Shown in pieces: positions 40,857 through 49,500 of a stretch of 64,000 nucleotides of DNA. Source of the stretch: Balamuthia mandrillaris (lineage: Eukaryota > Discosea > Longamoebia > Balamuthiidae); NCBI GenBank assembly GCA_031835245.1, contig JAVKOQ010000184.1, positions 42,623 through 106,622 of the forward strand. Direction: 5' to 3'. Below the pieces are notes generated by a model, which saw only the letters and a list, made by a program, of their open reading frames with translations, did no database searches and was not told where the DNA came from. The translations under genes were made by a program, and so were the position numbers. Every line of letters starts with the position of its first letter. The first letter of the stretch is position 1.

Positions 40857-41838
40857 ATGACCTTTCCGGTGTCGAACATCATCCAGATCCTTCGCCTTCG
40901 CAACCAAAAGGCCTCTTCTGGAGGAGGCCAAACCCCAACTCCGGCCGAACAGGACCCCTCCAAACACAGGCCTTCCTTCTTGGCGGCCGTCTTCATCAGC
41001 CTCAACCGCTGGTCCTTCTACTACGTCCTGACCGTGCTCTACTACTACACCTTCCCTCTGGAATGGGCCGCTGAGCTGAGGCCCGGTTGGATCGCCTACG
41101 TCTTCCTCCGCAACTGGCTCATGATGGTCATCCTCTACGAGGGCTGGCACTGGCTGCTCTACGAGAAGCTGCGTCACGTCATGGAGCCTTACAAGTACAA
41201 CCCCAAGTACCCCGCAGAGAGTCAAAACCGCAGAGACCGTTTCTTGACCACCGTTGGTTTCTTCATCTCCTCCTGCTATGAGGTGGGGATGATGCACGCC
41301 TTTGCCAGCGGCAAGGTAGCCTACTATAGCCACTTTTGGGAGTTCCCTCTCTACTCCCTGCTCCAGTTGTACCTGGTGGCCTACTGGAGGGACCTTCACT
41401 TTTACCTCGTCCACCGTTTCATGCACCCTTGGTTCGATGCCAAGAAGCATAAGCACCTGGCACCTCTGGACTTTGGCAGGGTAATGTACGCGTGGGTGCA
41501 TTCCTTGCATCACAAGTCGTACAACACTGGGCCGTGGTCTGGACTTTCCATGCACCCCATCGAGCACATCATCTATTACACTGTACGTATATCGGCCTCA
41601 CGGATGCCTCTTTGTTTTCGTTTATTATTCTTTGTTGTTTGCTTTGGCTTGCTCCTTTTTTTCTTGTTTTGTGTTTGTGTTGCTGCTTTCTGTTTACAAG
41701 ATACTTATGCACTATTTTGGTTTGCTTTGTGCAGTGCACACTTTTGCCTTTGTTCTTCGTTCTGGTACGTTCTTCGTTACTAAAGAGAGACAGAGACCTC
41801 CGACCCATTTGACCTCATTTCCTTTCTTTTGTGCGGTT

Positions 41839-41881
<43 letters not shown>

Positions 41882-42110
41882 TGTGTAACAGCATCCAATC
41901 CATTTCCTGGCGAACAAGCTTCACGCGGACTTTGCTCCGCTGGGAGGGCACGACGGCCACGACGAGCCCGGAGGCGGCGCCTACTTCCACTACCTCCACC
42001 ACATGCACTTTGAATGCAACTACGGCACCCCGGTGGTCCCCTTGGATAACTTGTTCGGCACCTTCGAGGATGGCAGCCGCTACCAAAAGAAAAAGGGGAC
42101 AACCGAGTGA
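40857..42110 (+). CDS. Fatty acid hydroxylase / sterol desaturase superfamily protein
   Basis: Exons 40857-41582, 41735-41764 and 41892-42110 join in phase to 324 residues. The second exon is only 30 nt long. Di-iron histidine boxes are present in order: HFYLVHRFMHPW, VHSLHHKSYN, then HPIEHIIYYT, and in the last exon FHYLHHMHFECNYGTP. Several TM helices precede and separate them. The family uses a di-iron centre with O2 and cytochrome b5-type electrons on sterols or fatty acids in the endoplasmic reticulum. The CNYGTP ending with VPLDNLFGTF matches the sterol-type (ERG3/C5-like) members. Exact substrate unknown. Confidence 0.9.
41843..41879 (+). repeat. (CT)n in intron 2 of the desaturase-family gene
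   Basis: Sense-strand CT run ending about 12 nt before the acceptor (exon 3 starts 41892). Confidence 0.9.
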
Positions 42111-42488
42111 GACGAAGGAGAGAGCCTCCCATGTCACCTATTCGTGCGCATAGTAACAATCGCCAAATTGTCGATCGTTAAAGAATAATTTTTGTCCGCA
42201 AATAATAATTTGGCATTAATTTTATGTCGACAGTAAATATTGTCTGGTGTTGAACGAATATTTGATATATGCAATAACAATAACCATATTGTCGATAGTT
42301 GAGAAAAATTTGTCCTCTTGATTTGTCGACAGTTAATATAGGAATGTCGACAAAATTTAATACAGAGCATTTTTCGTTTTCCGTTTGACGAAAAAGAAAA
42401 GAAGAGAGAAGAGCGAGCGAAGAAGAGAGAAGAGCAAGCAAACCCTAACGCAAGGACCCACCGCATAACACAACAAATAAATAAAAAA
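42111..42488. promoter_or_regulatory. Promoter region with repeated TGTCGA motifs
   Basis: At least five TTGTCGAT / ATGTCGACA elements (about 42169, 42226, 42290, 42324, 42344) in 190 nt upstream of the actin-bundling gene, interspersed with AATAATTTG-like words. No coding sequence. Confidence 0.5.
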
Positions 42489-43361
42489 ATGACTGCCAGA
42501 GTTTTAACCGGAGCCAGCGACAATGACAAGCTGCAGCAGCTCATCTCCATGAACTACAAGGAACAGGCGGTGTGGTTCCTCAACGCCTTCTGGAACGAGT
42601 TCGCCAAGAACGAGGCCGAAAAGATCTGGGCCTACAAGCACCAGATGGACGGGCTGGAGAAGAAGGCCAACGGCTGCGGTTTGGACGAGCTCAACGCTCA
42701 CCGCTTCCTTGAGAAGTTTGGCGAGACACTCACCGTGCAGGCCCTCCGCGACAAATTGCGCAGCTCTGGAGCCATCCCCCAAGGAGAGCGCCCCAAGATC
42801 GTGCCCTTGACTCACTACCTCATCATCCGCTACAACGTCGACTGGCATCGCCTCGTTCACGCGGAGCAAGGCAGCAGCGAGGAGATCGAGAAGGCCCAGA
42901 GGCTGTTGGACGAGGCCCAGGCTGCCGTCCAGGAGGCCGAGGTCAAGGACAGGGAAGCCAAGGCCGCCAAGAGGGAGCTCGAGGCCGCTCTGGCCGAGCT
43001 TCACGCCCAAGAGCAGGCCTACAACCAAAAGACAGAGCAGCTGAAGAAGGCCAGCGAGGAGGGCGGCATGGTCTCCCGCAACAAGGCCAAGAACGAGCTG
43101 GCTCAACACTTGGGCGAGGATCCTCTTCCCCTGCGCCGAGCCAAGATCTCCACCGAGGCTGCCGTCAAGAAGGCCGACAAGGCCAGCCAAGCCGCTGAGG
43201 CTGCCCTGGAGGAGGCCAACCAGAGGTTCGCTGCCGCGGAGGCCTACCTCGAGGAGGCCAAGAGCAGGGGCGTGCCCGATGGTGGCCTCTGGTGGATGGA
43301 GCGCGAGCTGCACGAGGCCAAGAGGTACCTGCCCAAGAGCAAGGGAGGCATCGACAAGTAA
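42489..43361 (+). CDS. Calcium-regulated actin-bundling protein (ABP34-like)
   Basis: Intronless, 290 residues. The N-terminal half reads AVWFLNAFWNEF, AEKIWAYKHQM, LNAHRFLEKFGETLTVQALR and THYLIIRYNVDW, a block typical of the amoebozoan 34-kDa actin-bundling family with degenerate EF-hand-like segments. Residues 135-270 form a long alanine/glutamate-rich coiled coil, and the end (WWMERELHEAKRYLPKSKGG) is conserved-looking. Codons are strongly biased to C/G at third positions, which with the lack of introns suggests very high expression. It would cross-link actin filaments in the cortex. The family assignment comes from memory of these motifs, so it is moderate. Confidence 0.68.
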   Translation: MTARVLTGASDNDKLQQLISMNYKEQAVWFLNAFWNEFAKNEAEKIWAYKHQMDGLEKKANGCGLDELNAHRFLEKFGETLTVQALRDKLRSSGAIPQGERPKIVPLTHYLIIRYNVDWHRLVHAEQGSSEEIEKAQRLLDEAQAAVQEAEVKDREAKAAKRELEAALAELHAQEQAYNQKTEQLKKASEEGGMVSRNKAKNELAQHLGEDPLPLRRAKISTEAAVKKADKASQAAEAALEEANQRFAAAEAYLEEAKSRGVPDGGLWWMERELHEAKRYLPKSKGGIDK

Positions 43362-43477
43362 AAACAGAAACCCACTTGGAGGCTAGTGCAACCCCCAACG
43401 AAACTCCTTTTGTATCTTTGTCTTTTTGTTTAAAGCTATTCATTATACGTACACATGCAAGAGCACCCTTTCCTCTA

Positions 43478-44875
43478 TCATCCTCTTCCACAACCCATGC
43501 ACGGCATCACGAAGTAGCTGCAAACACGAAGCAAGGTTTGCCGACGCGTGTGAACCGCCAGGAAATTGGTGGCTCCTGCGATGAACCACACCACCTCCGC
43601 ATCTCGTTCTTGCGAAAGCTCAGCGGTCTCCTTTTCTCTTTCTTTCCCGTCTGCATCCAGCGTGAGCAACAACTTTCTCTCTTCTTCGTCATCAACCTCT
43701 CGTGGATAAGTCTTCAGCCGGTGCTCGCACACGCGAAAGAACCGAGCTGGTACTCCTGTTCCTTCTCGCAAGGGCCAGCCATTCACCACTGACACGGTTC
43801 CAAGATCCCAGGTCCTCGCCATTAACAACTCTTTCCACAGCTGTGCTTCACTGAGACCCCCTCCTTCATGCTTCTTTCGCAACTCCCACATTTGCATCTG
43901 CCATTTCAACGGAACTGGGTTCAAACAATTGTACCTCAGCTTGATGTTCCCGCCTGCTCGAAACATCTCTGGCACAGCAGTGGCCTTTTTCAAGTCCGCT
44001 ATGAGGTCTTTGTCCCTGTCATCCTCCACGCGCAGACACAGACCGCCTTGATGGTTGAGTAAGAAGGAAGAGTCCCTCCACAAGAACAACTGCCTCCAAG
44101 AGCAACGCCACAGCACGTCGCGGACCTGTTCTTCCTCGCCGATCCACTCTTGGCACGGATAGCCGCTGGCTTTCATGCAAGGCAAGCTACGGGATCCAAA
44201 CCTAGCAAGGTATCGTTGATGCCAAAGCTCTTCTTGCTGTTCTCTGTCGTTGTCGTTGTTGATGAGGTCCCAAAAGAAGCCGCAGCTTTGTTGCAGCTGC
44301 AACAAAGGCAAGTCATCCAAGTGCTCCCAAACGATCATATGCCAGAGCTCAGGGTCCAACCGCGCCAAAGAAGCGGAAGAATCCAGAAGCACAGGCCGTC
44401 GTCTTTCCTTCTTCTCCTCCTTTTGTTGCTGCTGTTGTTGCTGTTGCTCGTTTTGTTGAAGGGCCACATGGAAACCTGTCTCCATCAACAAGAGCATTGC
44501 CTCCTGCCAGGTGCTGCTTAATGTGTCTCTATCCACGTAGCTGTCCCAATACCTGGTAGCCAGGGCCTCCCAAGCTGACAGCTTGCTGTTGAGCGGCAGC
44601 TTTCTGAGCACTTCCTTTCCTACCACCTCCTTGAAGAACCTCAGCACCAAGGGCACGTTCCCGTACAGAAGAAGCACAAGGAACAGGGTCTCCTCCTCGT
44701 TGGCAGAGGGCACCACCAAAAGGTTGAAAGCGGCAATGGTTTTGTCTTCCAGAGAGGGAGAAGGGGTCTGGACGTTGTCAAGTATGTCTTGCCACATGCG
44801 AAGGAGGTCAAGGTCCCATGTCTGCCCGTCCCCGTCGCTCATCCGGGTCGCAAAAGCTTGAAGGCGTGCCTCCAT
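43478..44875 (-). CDS. F-box-like protein
   Basis: Intronless, 465 residues from the first in-frame ATG at 44875. An N-terminal helical region of about 170 residues is followed by a Gln/Lys/Arg linker and an F-box-like segment LDPELWHMIVWEHLDDLPLL, then LQLQQSCGFFWDLINND and ELWHQRYLARFG, the usual F-box plus tail layout (Leu-Pro start, then WxxxxxxRFG). The C-terminal half is unassigned, with many Trp and Arg. The short F-box gene at 48180-48611 shares the DDLxLxQLQQxCxxF pattern, so the two are related. A substrate-adaptor role in an SCF ubiquitin ligase is inferred. Confidence 0.7.
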   Translation of the reverse strand: MEARLQAFATRMSDGDGQTWDLDLLRMWQDILDNVQTPSPSLEDKTIAAFNLLVVPSANEEETLFLVLLLYGNVPLVLRFFKEVVGKEVLRKLPLNSKLSAWEALATRYWDSYVDRDTLSSTWQEAMLLLMETGFHVALQQNEQQQQQQQQKEEKKERRRPVLLDSSASLARLDPELWHMIVWEHLDDLPLLQLQQSCGFFWDLINNDNDREQQEELWHQRYLARFGSRSLPCMKASGYPCQEWIGEEEQVRDVLWRCSWRQLFLWRDSSFLLNHQGGLCLRVEDDRDKDLIADLKKATAVPEMFRAGGNIKLRYNCLNPVPLKWQMQMWELRKKHEGGGLSEAQLWKELLMARTWDLGTVSVVNGWPLREGTGVPARFFRVCEHRLKTYPREVDDEEERKLLLTLDADGKEREKETAELSQERDAEVVWFIAGATNFLAVHTRRQTLLRVCSYFVMPCMGCGRG

Positions 44876-45000
44876 TCTCTCCTCTGTTCGAACGATTATT
44901 GTTGGCTTAAAATACGAAACAAAATTTTCGCTGAAGCTGAAAATTATCGACAATAATAAAAACTATCGAAACGTATCGTCATTTTGGTATTCTTCGATAA

Positions 45001-45208
45001 TTATCGAAATATTTTGCATTTATTTTTTGTTGTTTCTTTAGTTCTTTTTTTTCTTCTTTTTTTTTTTAAAACAATACATTCATCGGTGTCGAGAACCTCT
45101 AGTTGCTGCTGCCTTTTCTGCTTCGCGATACTTGAAAAAAAAAAAAACAACAACAAACAGAACAGGAGGGTTAACCCAACAAAGAGAAAGAGAGATAACG
45201 CGAGAGAG

Positions 45209-45282
<74 letters not shown>

Positions 45283-46768
45283 CACAATAGAAACCTTTAC
45301 TCCAAGTAACTTGCGAGCATGTTCCTCCTGAGACCTTTGTATTTCTTCTTGGCTGAGTCCTCTGCTGTGCCTTGAAGCAATAAACCGTGGCATCTTGTTT
45401 TTTTTGTTGATGTATTCAGTTAGGTTTGAATGTATTGAGAAAAAAGAAAGAAAGCAAGCAAGAGGAGAACAGTCATAGAGGAGAGAAAGAAAGGAGAAGA
45501 GCGAAGAAGATGAGGAAAGAAGAGAAAGGAAAAAGCAGAGTGAAGAATGAAGCTTACAGCACAGAATGAACGAGAGCAAAAAGAAGTAAGAAGAAGAGCA
45601 AAGAGGAGAAAGATACCTCCACCTGAGCCAGTAGTTTTGGATCTCTTTGCAAGAGTTGTGCTTGTTTCTTTGTTGGTTTACTTCCTGTTTGTTTATGTAT
45701 CATGAACAGAATGAGAGAACCGGAGAAGAGAGAACGAGAGACAGAGAGAACAGAAAACAAGAGAAGAGGAGCCAGAGAGAGAGAACTAGAGTGAGAGCGA
45801 AGAGAAAGCTGGACCTGAGAGTTTTTCTCGTATGTTTTGTACAACTGAAGAATGCTTCTGCAAGGCATCCTCCTTCCGTTCCTCATGCACGACCCAATGC
45901 CGTCTCCCAAAGAGGGTCGTCTGCACTTCTACTCTTTGCTGTTTGTTCGGTCGACGTTCTTCTTCTCTCGCGTCCTCTTTTTCTCTTTGTGTGGTGGTTG
46001 GTGCTGTTGGCGTTTGTACAAGTTTTTGAGAAGGGATCTGTCTCGGTGGTGCTGCCTCCATTAACGCTGCCGCTGTTTGTGTACACAAATTTAGAAGCAG
46101 AAGCAGTGAAGAAGAGAATGAAGAAGAAGAAGAAGAAGAAGAAGAAGAAGAAGGAGAAGAACAAGAAGAAGAAGAAGAAGAAGAAGAAGAAGAAGAACAA
46201 GAAGAACAAGAAGAACAAGAAGAAGAAGAAGAAGAAGCAGAAGCAGAAGCAGAAGCAGAAAAAGAAGTACAAGAAGAAGAACAAGAAGAAGAAGATGAAC
46301 AAGAAGAAGCAGAAGAGGAAAGAAGAGAAAGAGAAAGAAAAAAAGGAGACCTGGTTGAATGGACGTTGTCGCTCCCAGCAGTGTTGAAGAAGAAGAAGAA
46401 GGAGCAGCGGGAGGGGCGACCGAGGCCAAAGATTTCCGTTTCCTTTGGTAGGGTTTTACTGCTTCTCCTCCTCCTCCGGAAGAAGGAGAAGATGCATAAG
46501 AAGGAGAAGGAGAAGAAGAAGGGTCAGGAGGAGGAGGAGGAGGAGGAGGGTAGCAATAACCAGAAGAGTGAGGAGGCGGAGGATAGCAGTAATAGGGAGG
46601 TTGAGCGTGAAAATAAGGGTTCCATGGCTGTGCCGTGTAAGGAGCGGCGTGAGCGTGCGGGCTCAGCGACGGTGCGCCGCCATGTGCGAAAGCATAAGAA
46701 GGAGGAGGAGGAGGAGCAGCAGCAGGGGCAGAGGGAGCCCCTCCTCCTCTTGTCTCGTTGCTGCTCAT
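45001..46768 (-). CDS. Unknown protein: Pro/Tyr-rich start, basic coiled end
   Basis: Five exons (46768-46351, 46072-45815, 45660-45617, 45393-45295, 45117-45001) close in phase to 311 residues. Residues 1-110 are Pro/Tyr/Ser-rich with YCYPPPPP-type runs. Then follow basic Ser-rich segments, a Gln/Arg/Glu-rich helical region, and a conserved-looking stretch FIASRHSRGLSQEEIQRSQ. The C-terminus is very lysine-rich (KKKRRKKRTKETTKNK), like a nuclear localisation or nucleic-acid-binding tail. Intron 1 is a GAA/TTC microsatellite and intron 4 a pure (CT)n on the sense strand. I do not recognise the family. The phase closure of five exons is the main support. Confidence 0.6.
45209..45279 (-). repeat. 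(CT)n in intron 4 of the unknown basic protein gene
   Basis: GA on the plus strand, so CT on the sense strand; among the longest pure dinucleotide runs in the window. Confidence 0.95.
46116..46330 (-). repeat. (TTC)n/(TTCTTG)n in intron 1 of the unknown basic protein gene
   Basis: GAA/GAAC/GCAGAA units on the plus strand, TTC-rich on the sense strand. Confidence 0.9.
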
Positions 46769-47347
46769 CTTTTTATATATTTTTTGTTGCCACTGATTGT
46801 GAACAAAAGGTGAAGCAAAGTAGCTCAAAAACAGCTCCATTTGAGCACCATTGTGGAAGTCTGCGTAGGGGCTTGGCATGGTGGGACAGTCACCACCCGT
46901 TGCTTGAGGCGAAGAGGTGAGGGAGCCGGGCGGAAACGGGCAGGGTGTAGTACGCGGAGAGAGCACCGCGGCCCGTGGGGGTCAACGGGGCGAAGCAGGG
47001 CCAGGTGAGTTTGATGTTGGGGTGGATGAGACATCTGGAATCCTTGTTGTTTTTGTTTTGCCCATTGGCTGTCTGACTTATGCGAGGGAAGACGAAAGAG
47101 CGAGGGGTGAGAGAGACAGAGACAGAGAGATGTTCCTCCATCCAATAGATAAGTTATGTATTAACTTATATTCACGCCGGAAAACAATATAGGATAGGCC
47201 ACTATATTAATCTCCTCGGAACCAATCCAAGCTTTGTGTGCTATTTTCACCTTTCGGCGTTTACGGCTTGAACCCCAGTCCCTGCTGGTATAAAAACCCC
47301 TCCTGTTTTGTTCGTTTTTACCTCCATCCGGACAAACAAACACAATC
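46769..47347. promoter_or_regulatory. Divergent promoter region with TATA box
   Basis: Spacer between the basic-protein gene (-) and the saposin gene (+). TATAAAAAC at about 47289 lies some 58 nt before the saposin start codon, a good TATA box. The minus strand stays open upstream of the chosen start at 46768, so the basic protein might begin further up. Confidence 0.5.
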
Positions 47348-48134
47348 ATGTCTCACAAGCTGGCCTTTTCGTTGCTCCTCGTCTGCCTTCTCTCCGTTGT
47401 GAGCCACTGCGCCCAAGGCATGACCTTGAATGAGAACGGCCTCCAGCAACAACAACGAGAATTGCTGGGCGGCAACAAAAGAGGAACCGCATGCAACATA
47501 TGCAAGTACATGCTCAATTACGTGGAGAACATGGTCATCAATAACAAGACTGTCGTTGAGGTCACCACCGTCTGCTGGAAGCTTTGCGGACTTATCCCTG
47601 GAGAGTTCAAGTATGCCTGCCAGGGTTTCGTTTCTTACTTTGTTCCGTTCATGATGGCTGCTTTTGTAGCTGATAGCCCTCCTGGTAACCTTTCCGTTTT
47701 TCTTCAGCTCATCTTGTTGGACCCCAAAACTAATACATTGTTGCTTCCTTTGTAGACCAAGTGTGTGCTGATATCGGAGTTTGCTCTCGTCCCACTTTTG
47801 TCTTCGCCGCTTCCCTCAACAACAATGAGCAATGTGGCATGTGCGAAGCGGTTACCACCTTCACTCAGGCCCATCTCAAAGGAGAGAATGGAAACTTGAA
47901 CGAGTTGCACGCCGCCTTGGAGGAGCTTTGTCTTTTGGTCCCAAACCCTACCCAATGCTATGCCGTTGTAGACCAGCACTTTGTGTCCATCTACATGTCT
48001 CTTAGGTTCGGTTTTTTTCTTGTTGGCCTCCGTATCTGAACAACTTTTTTGACCCTCTTCTCTTTGTTACCCGGTACAGCTCCAAGCTGTCTCCTCGTGA
48101 GGCTTGCAAGGACATCGGCCTGTGTCTCCCCTAA
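47348..48134 (+). CDS. Secreted two-domain saposin-B-like protein
   Basis: Exons 47348-47684, 47756-48005 and 48080-48134 join in phase to 213 residues. A signal peptide (LAFSLLLVCLLSVVSHC) and a short propeptide-like stretch come first. Two saposin-B domains follow, each with six cysteines in the usual spacing: CNICKYMLNYVENM ... CWKLCGLIP ... CQGFVSYF ... CADIGVC, then CGMCEAVTTFTQAHL ... LCLLVPNPTQC ... CKDIGLC. Saposin-like proteins bind or disturb lipid membranes and include amoebapores and lysosomal lipid activators; which of these applies is not clear. Expected in the endo-lysosomal or secretory route. A TATA box stands at 47289. Confidence 0.9.
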
Positions 48135-48179
48135 GAAAACAATAAACGCATGCCAAAAGTGATATCTCTTCTTCTTGCT

Positions 48180-48611
48180 CTATCCATTGCTTTCTTTTTC
48201 ATAAGTCATTGAAGAGGAACTCGGTTCAACACATTGTGCCTCAAACGAAAGGTTTCCACCATGAAGCGGAGATGCTTTGGAGAGGCTGCGCAAGTCCTGC
48301 ATTATACACGCCTTGCGATTATTACCCTTCAGGTTCAACAACAAGACTCCATTTCCTGTTGCTTGAACTTCACGAACCTCTGCATGTTGATGCTTGCTGA
48401 GCTGAAGGTTGTTAGATGTGTCCAACTGTGGAAGGCATGATTGGCTGTAGCGCTGAAGAAAGCGCTGGTACCAAGGATTCTCATCCTCATCATGGATGCG
48501 GTTGCGAAAGAGGCGGCACGTTTGCTGGAGCTGCCACAAGGACAAGTCATCCACATACTCTATCGGCAAACCCGCCAACCAACAACAGCTTCCCTCAGAT
48601 TGCTGCTGCAT
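48180..48611 (-). CDS. Short F-box-like protein
   Basis: Intronless, 143 residues from ATG at 48611. Starts MQQQSEGSCCWLAGLPIEYV, with the F-box-like LAGLPIEYVDDLSLWQLQQTCRLFRNRI followed by WYQRFLQRYS. This is the same pattern as in the protein at 43478-44875 but without its N-terminal domain and most of its C-terminus. It lies divergent from the LRR gene with 103 bp between starts. The rest is Ser/Asn-rich. It could be a truncated copy of the longer gene or an independent adaptor. Confidence 0.55.
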   Translation of the reverse strand: MQQQSEGSCCWLAGLPIEYVDDLSLWQLQQTCRLFRNRIHDEDENPWYQRFLQRYSQSCLPQLDTSNNLQLSKHQHAEVREVQATGNGVLLLNLKGNNRKACIMQDLRSLSKASPLHGGNLSFEAQCVEPSSSSMTYEKESNG

Positions 48612-48714
48612 GTTGTGTGCCAAAAGAACGAAAAAAGAAGCGGATCGAGTTTCCGCTTGTTACGCCCCATAGGCGAACGGAACCAACCCACCCGAGCTAA
48701 CAAAACAGCACGCA

Positions 48715-49272
48715 ATGGAAGTGGCAGAGAAGAAAGAGGAAGAGGAAAGCAAAGCCTGGCCCTCCCTTCTTCCACCCTGGGCAGTAGCCTGCGAACTTTC
48801 CTGCAAAGGGCAGAGCTGCTTGCCGAGGGAGTTTGGCCAGCTCACTGCTCTTACCCGCTGCGACCTCTCCAACAACGAGCTGAGCTGCTTGCCAATGGAG
48901 TTTGGCCAGCTTACCGCTCTCACTGACTGCTCCCTCTCCCGCAACAAGCTGACCGCCTTGCCGAGGGAGTTTGGCCAGCTCACCGCTCTCACTGACTGCT
49001 CCCTCTCCCGCGACAAGCTGACCGCCTTGCCGAGGGAGTTTGGCCAGCTCACCGCTCTCACCACCTGCAACCTCTCCGCAAACGAGCTGAGCTGCTTGCC
49101 GAGGGAGTTTGGCCAGCTCTCCGCTCTCACGGACTGCAACCTCTCCTGGAACAGGCTGAGCTGCTTGCCGAGGAAGTTTGGTCAGCTCACCTCTCTCACT
49201 GTGTGCAGCCTCTCCTTCAACAAGCTGTGTGCCGCCTCTCCTTCAACAACTTCTTTCTTGCTTAAGCTTTGA
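48715..49272 (+). CDS. Leucine-rich-repeat protein with near-identical repeats
   Basis: Intronless, 185 residues. After a Lys/Glu start there are about six 23-residue LRR units with consensus LPREFGQLTALTDCSLSRNK, of the ribosome-associated/shoc2-like class but with Cys where the Asn-ladder residue often is. Units 2 to 4 are almost identical in protein and DNA, indicating recent duplication. No signal peptide or TM helix, so likely cytosolic. The protein stops after a shortened last unit, without a capping motif, so it may be a fragment of a longer ancestor. The opposite strand is open over much of its length, a shadow of the repeat. Confidence 0.7.
   Translation: MEVAEKKEEEESKAWPSLLPPWAVACELSCKGQSCLPREFGQLTALTRCDLSNNELSCLPMEFGQLTALTDCSLSRNKLTALPREFGQLTALTDCSLSRDKLTALPREFGQLTALTTCNLSANELSCLPREFGQLSALTDCNLSWNRLSCLPRKFGQLTSLTVCSLSFNKLCAASPSTTSFLLKL
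48814..49215 (+). repeat. 69-nt tandem LRR-coding repeats
   Basis: Six tandem copies. The central ones (for example around 48950-49020 and 49020-49090) differ at only a few bases. Confidence 0.85.
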
Positions 49273-49388
49273 ATTCCACGTCATGGTTATACTAAATAAA
49301 GAATTCGTGACATCACTTTATGATCTTGCACGTTTTATATTCCACCAATCAAAAATCATACAAGAGCTATATGATCTACATAGTACAG

Positions 49389-49390
<2 letters not shown>

Positions 49391-49436
<46 letters not shown>
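49391..49436 (+). repeat. (CT)n tract between LRR and kinase genes
   Basis: CT run, with a second shorter one at about 49470-49486, just beyond the stop of the minus-strand kinase gene. Confidence 0.9.
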
Positions 49437-49441
<5 letters not shown>

Positions 49442-49500
49442 TTCCTTCTCATTTCGTATACAATACTTTCTCTCTCTCTCTCTCTCTTCTCTCCTTTCTT

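Noticed and set aside
48660-49139. 159-codon minus-strand frame opposite the LRR gene
   Set aside because: Exact complement of the LRR repeats; the plus strand encodes the recognisable LRR consensus.
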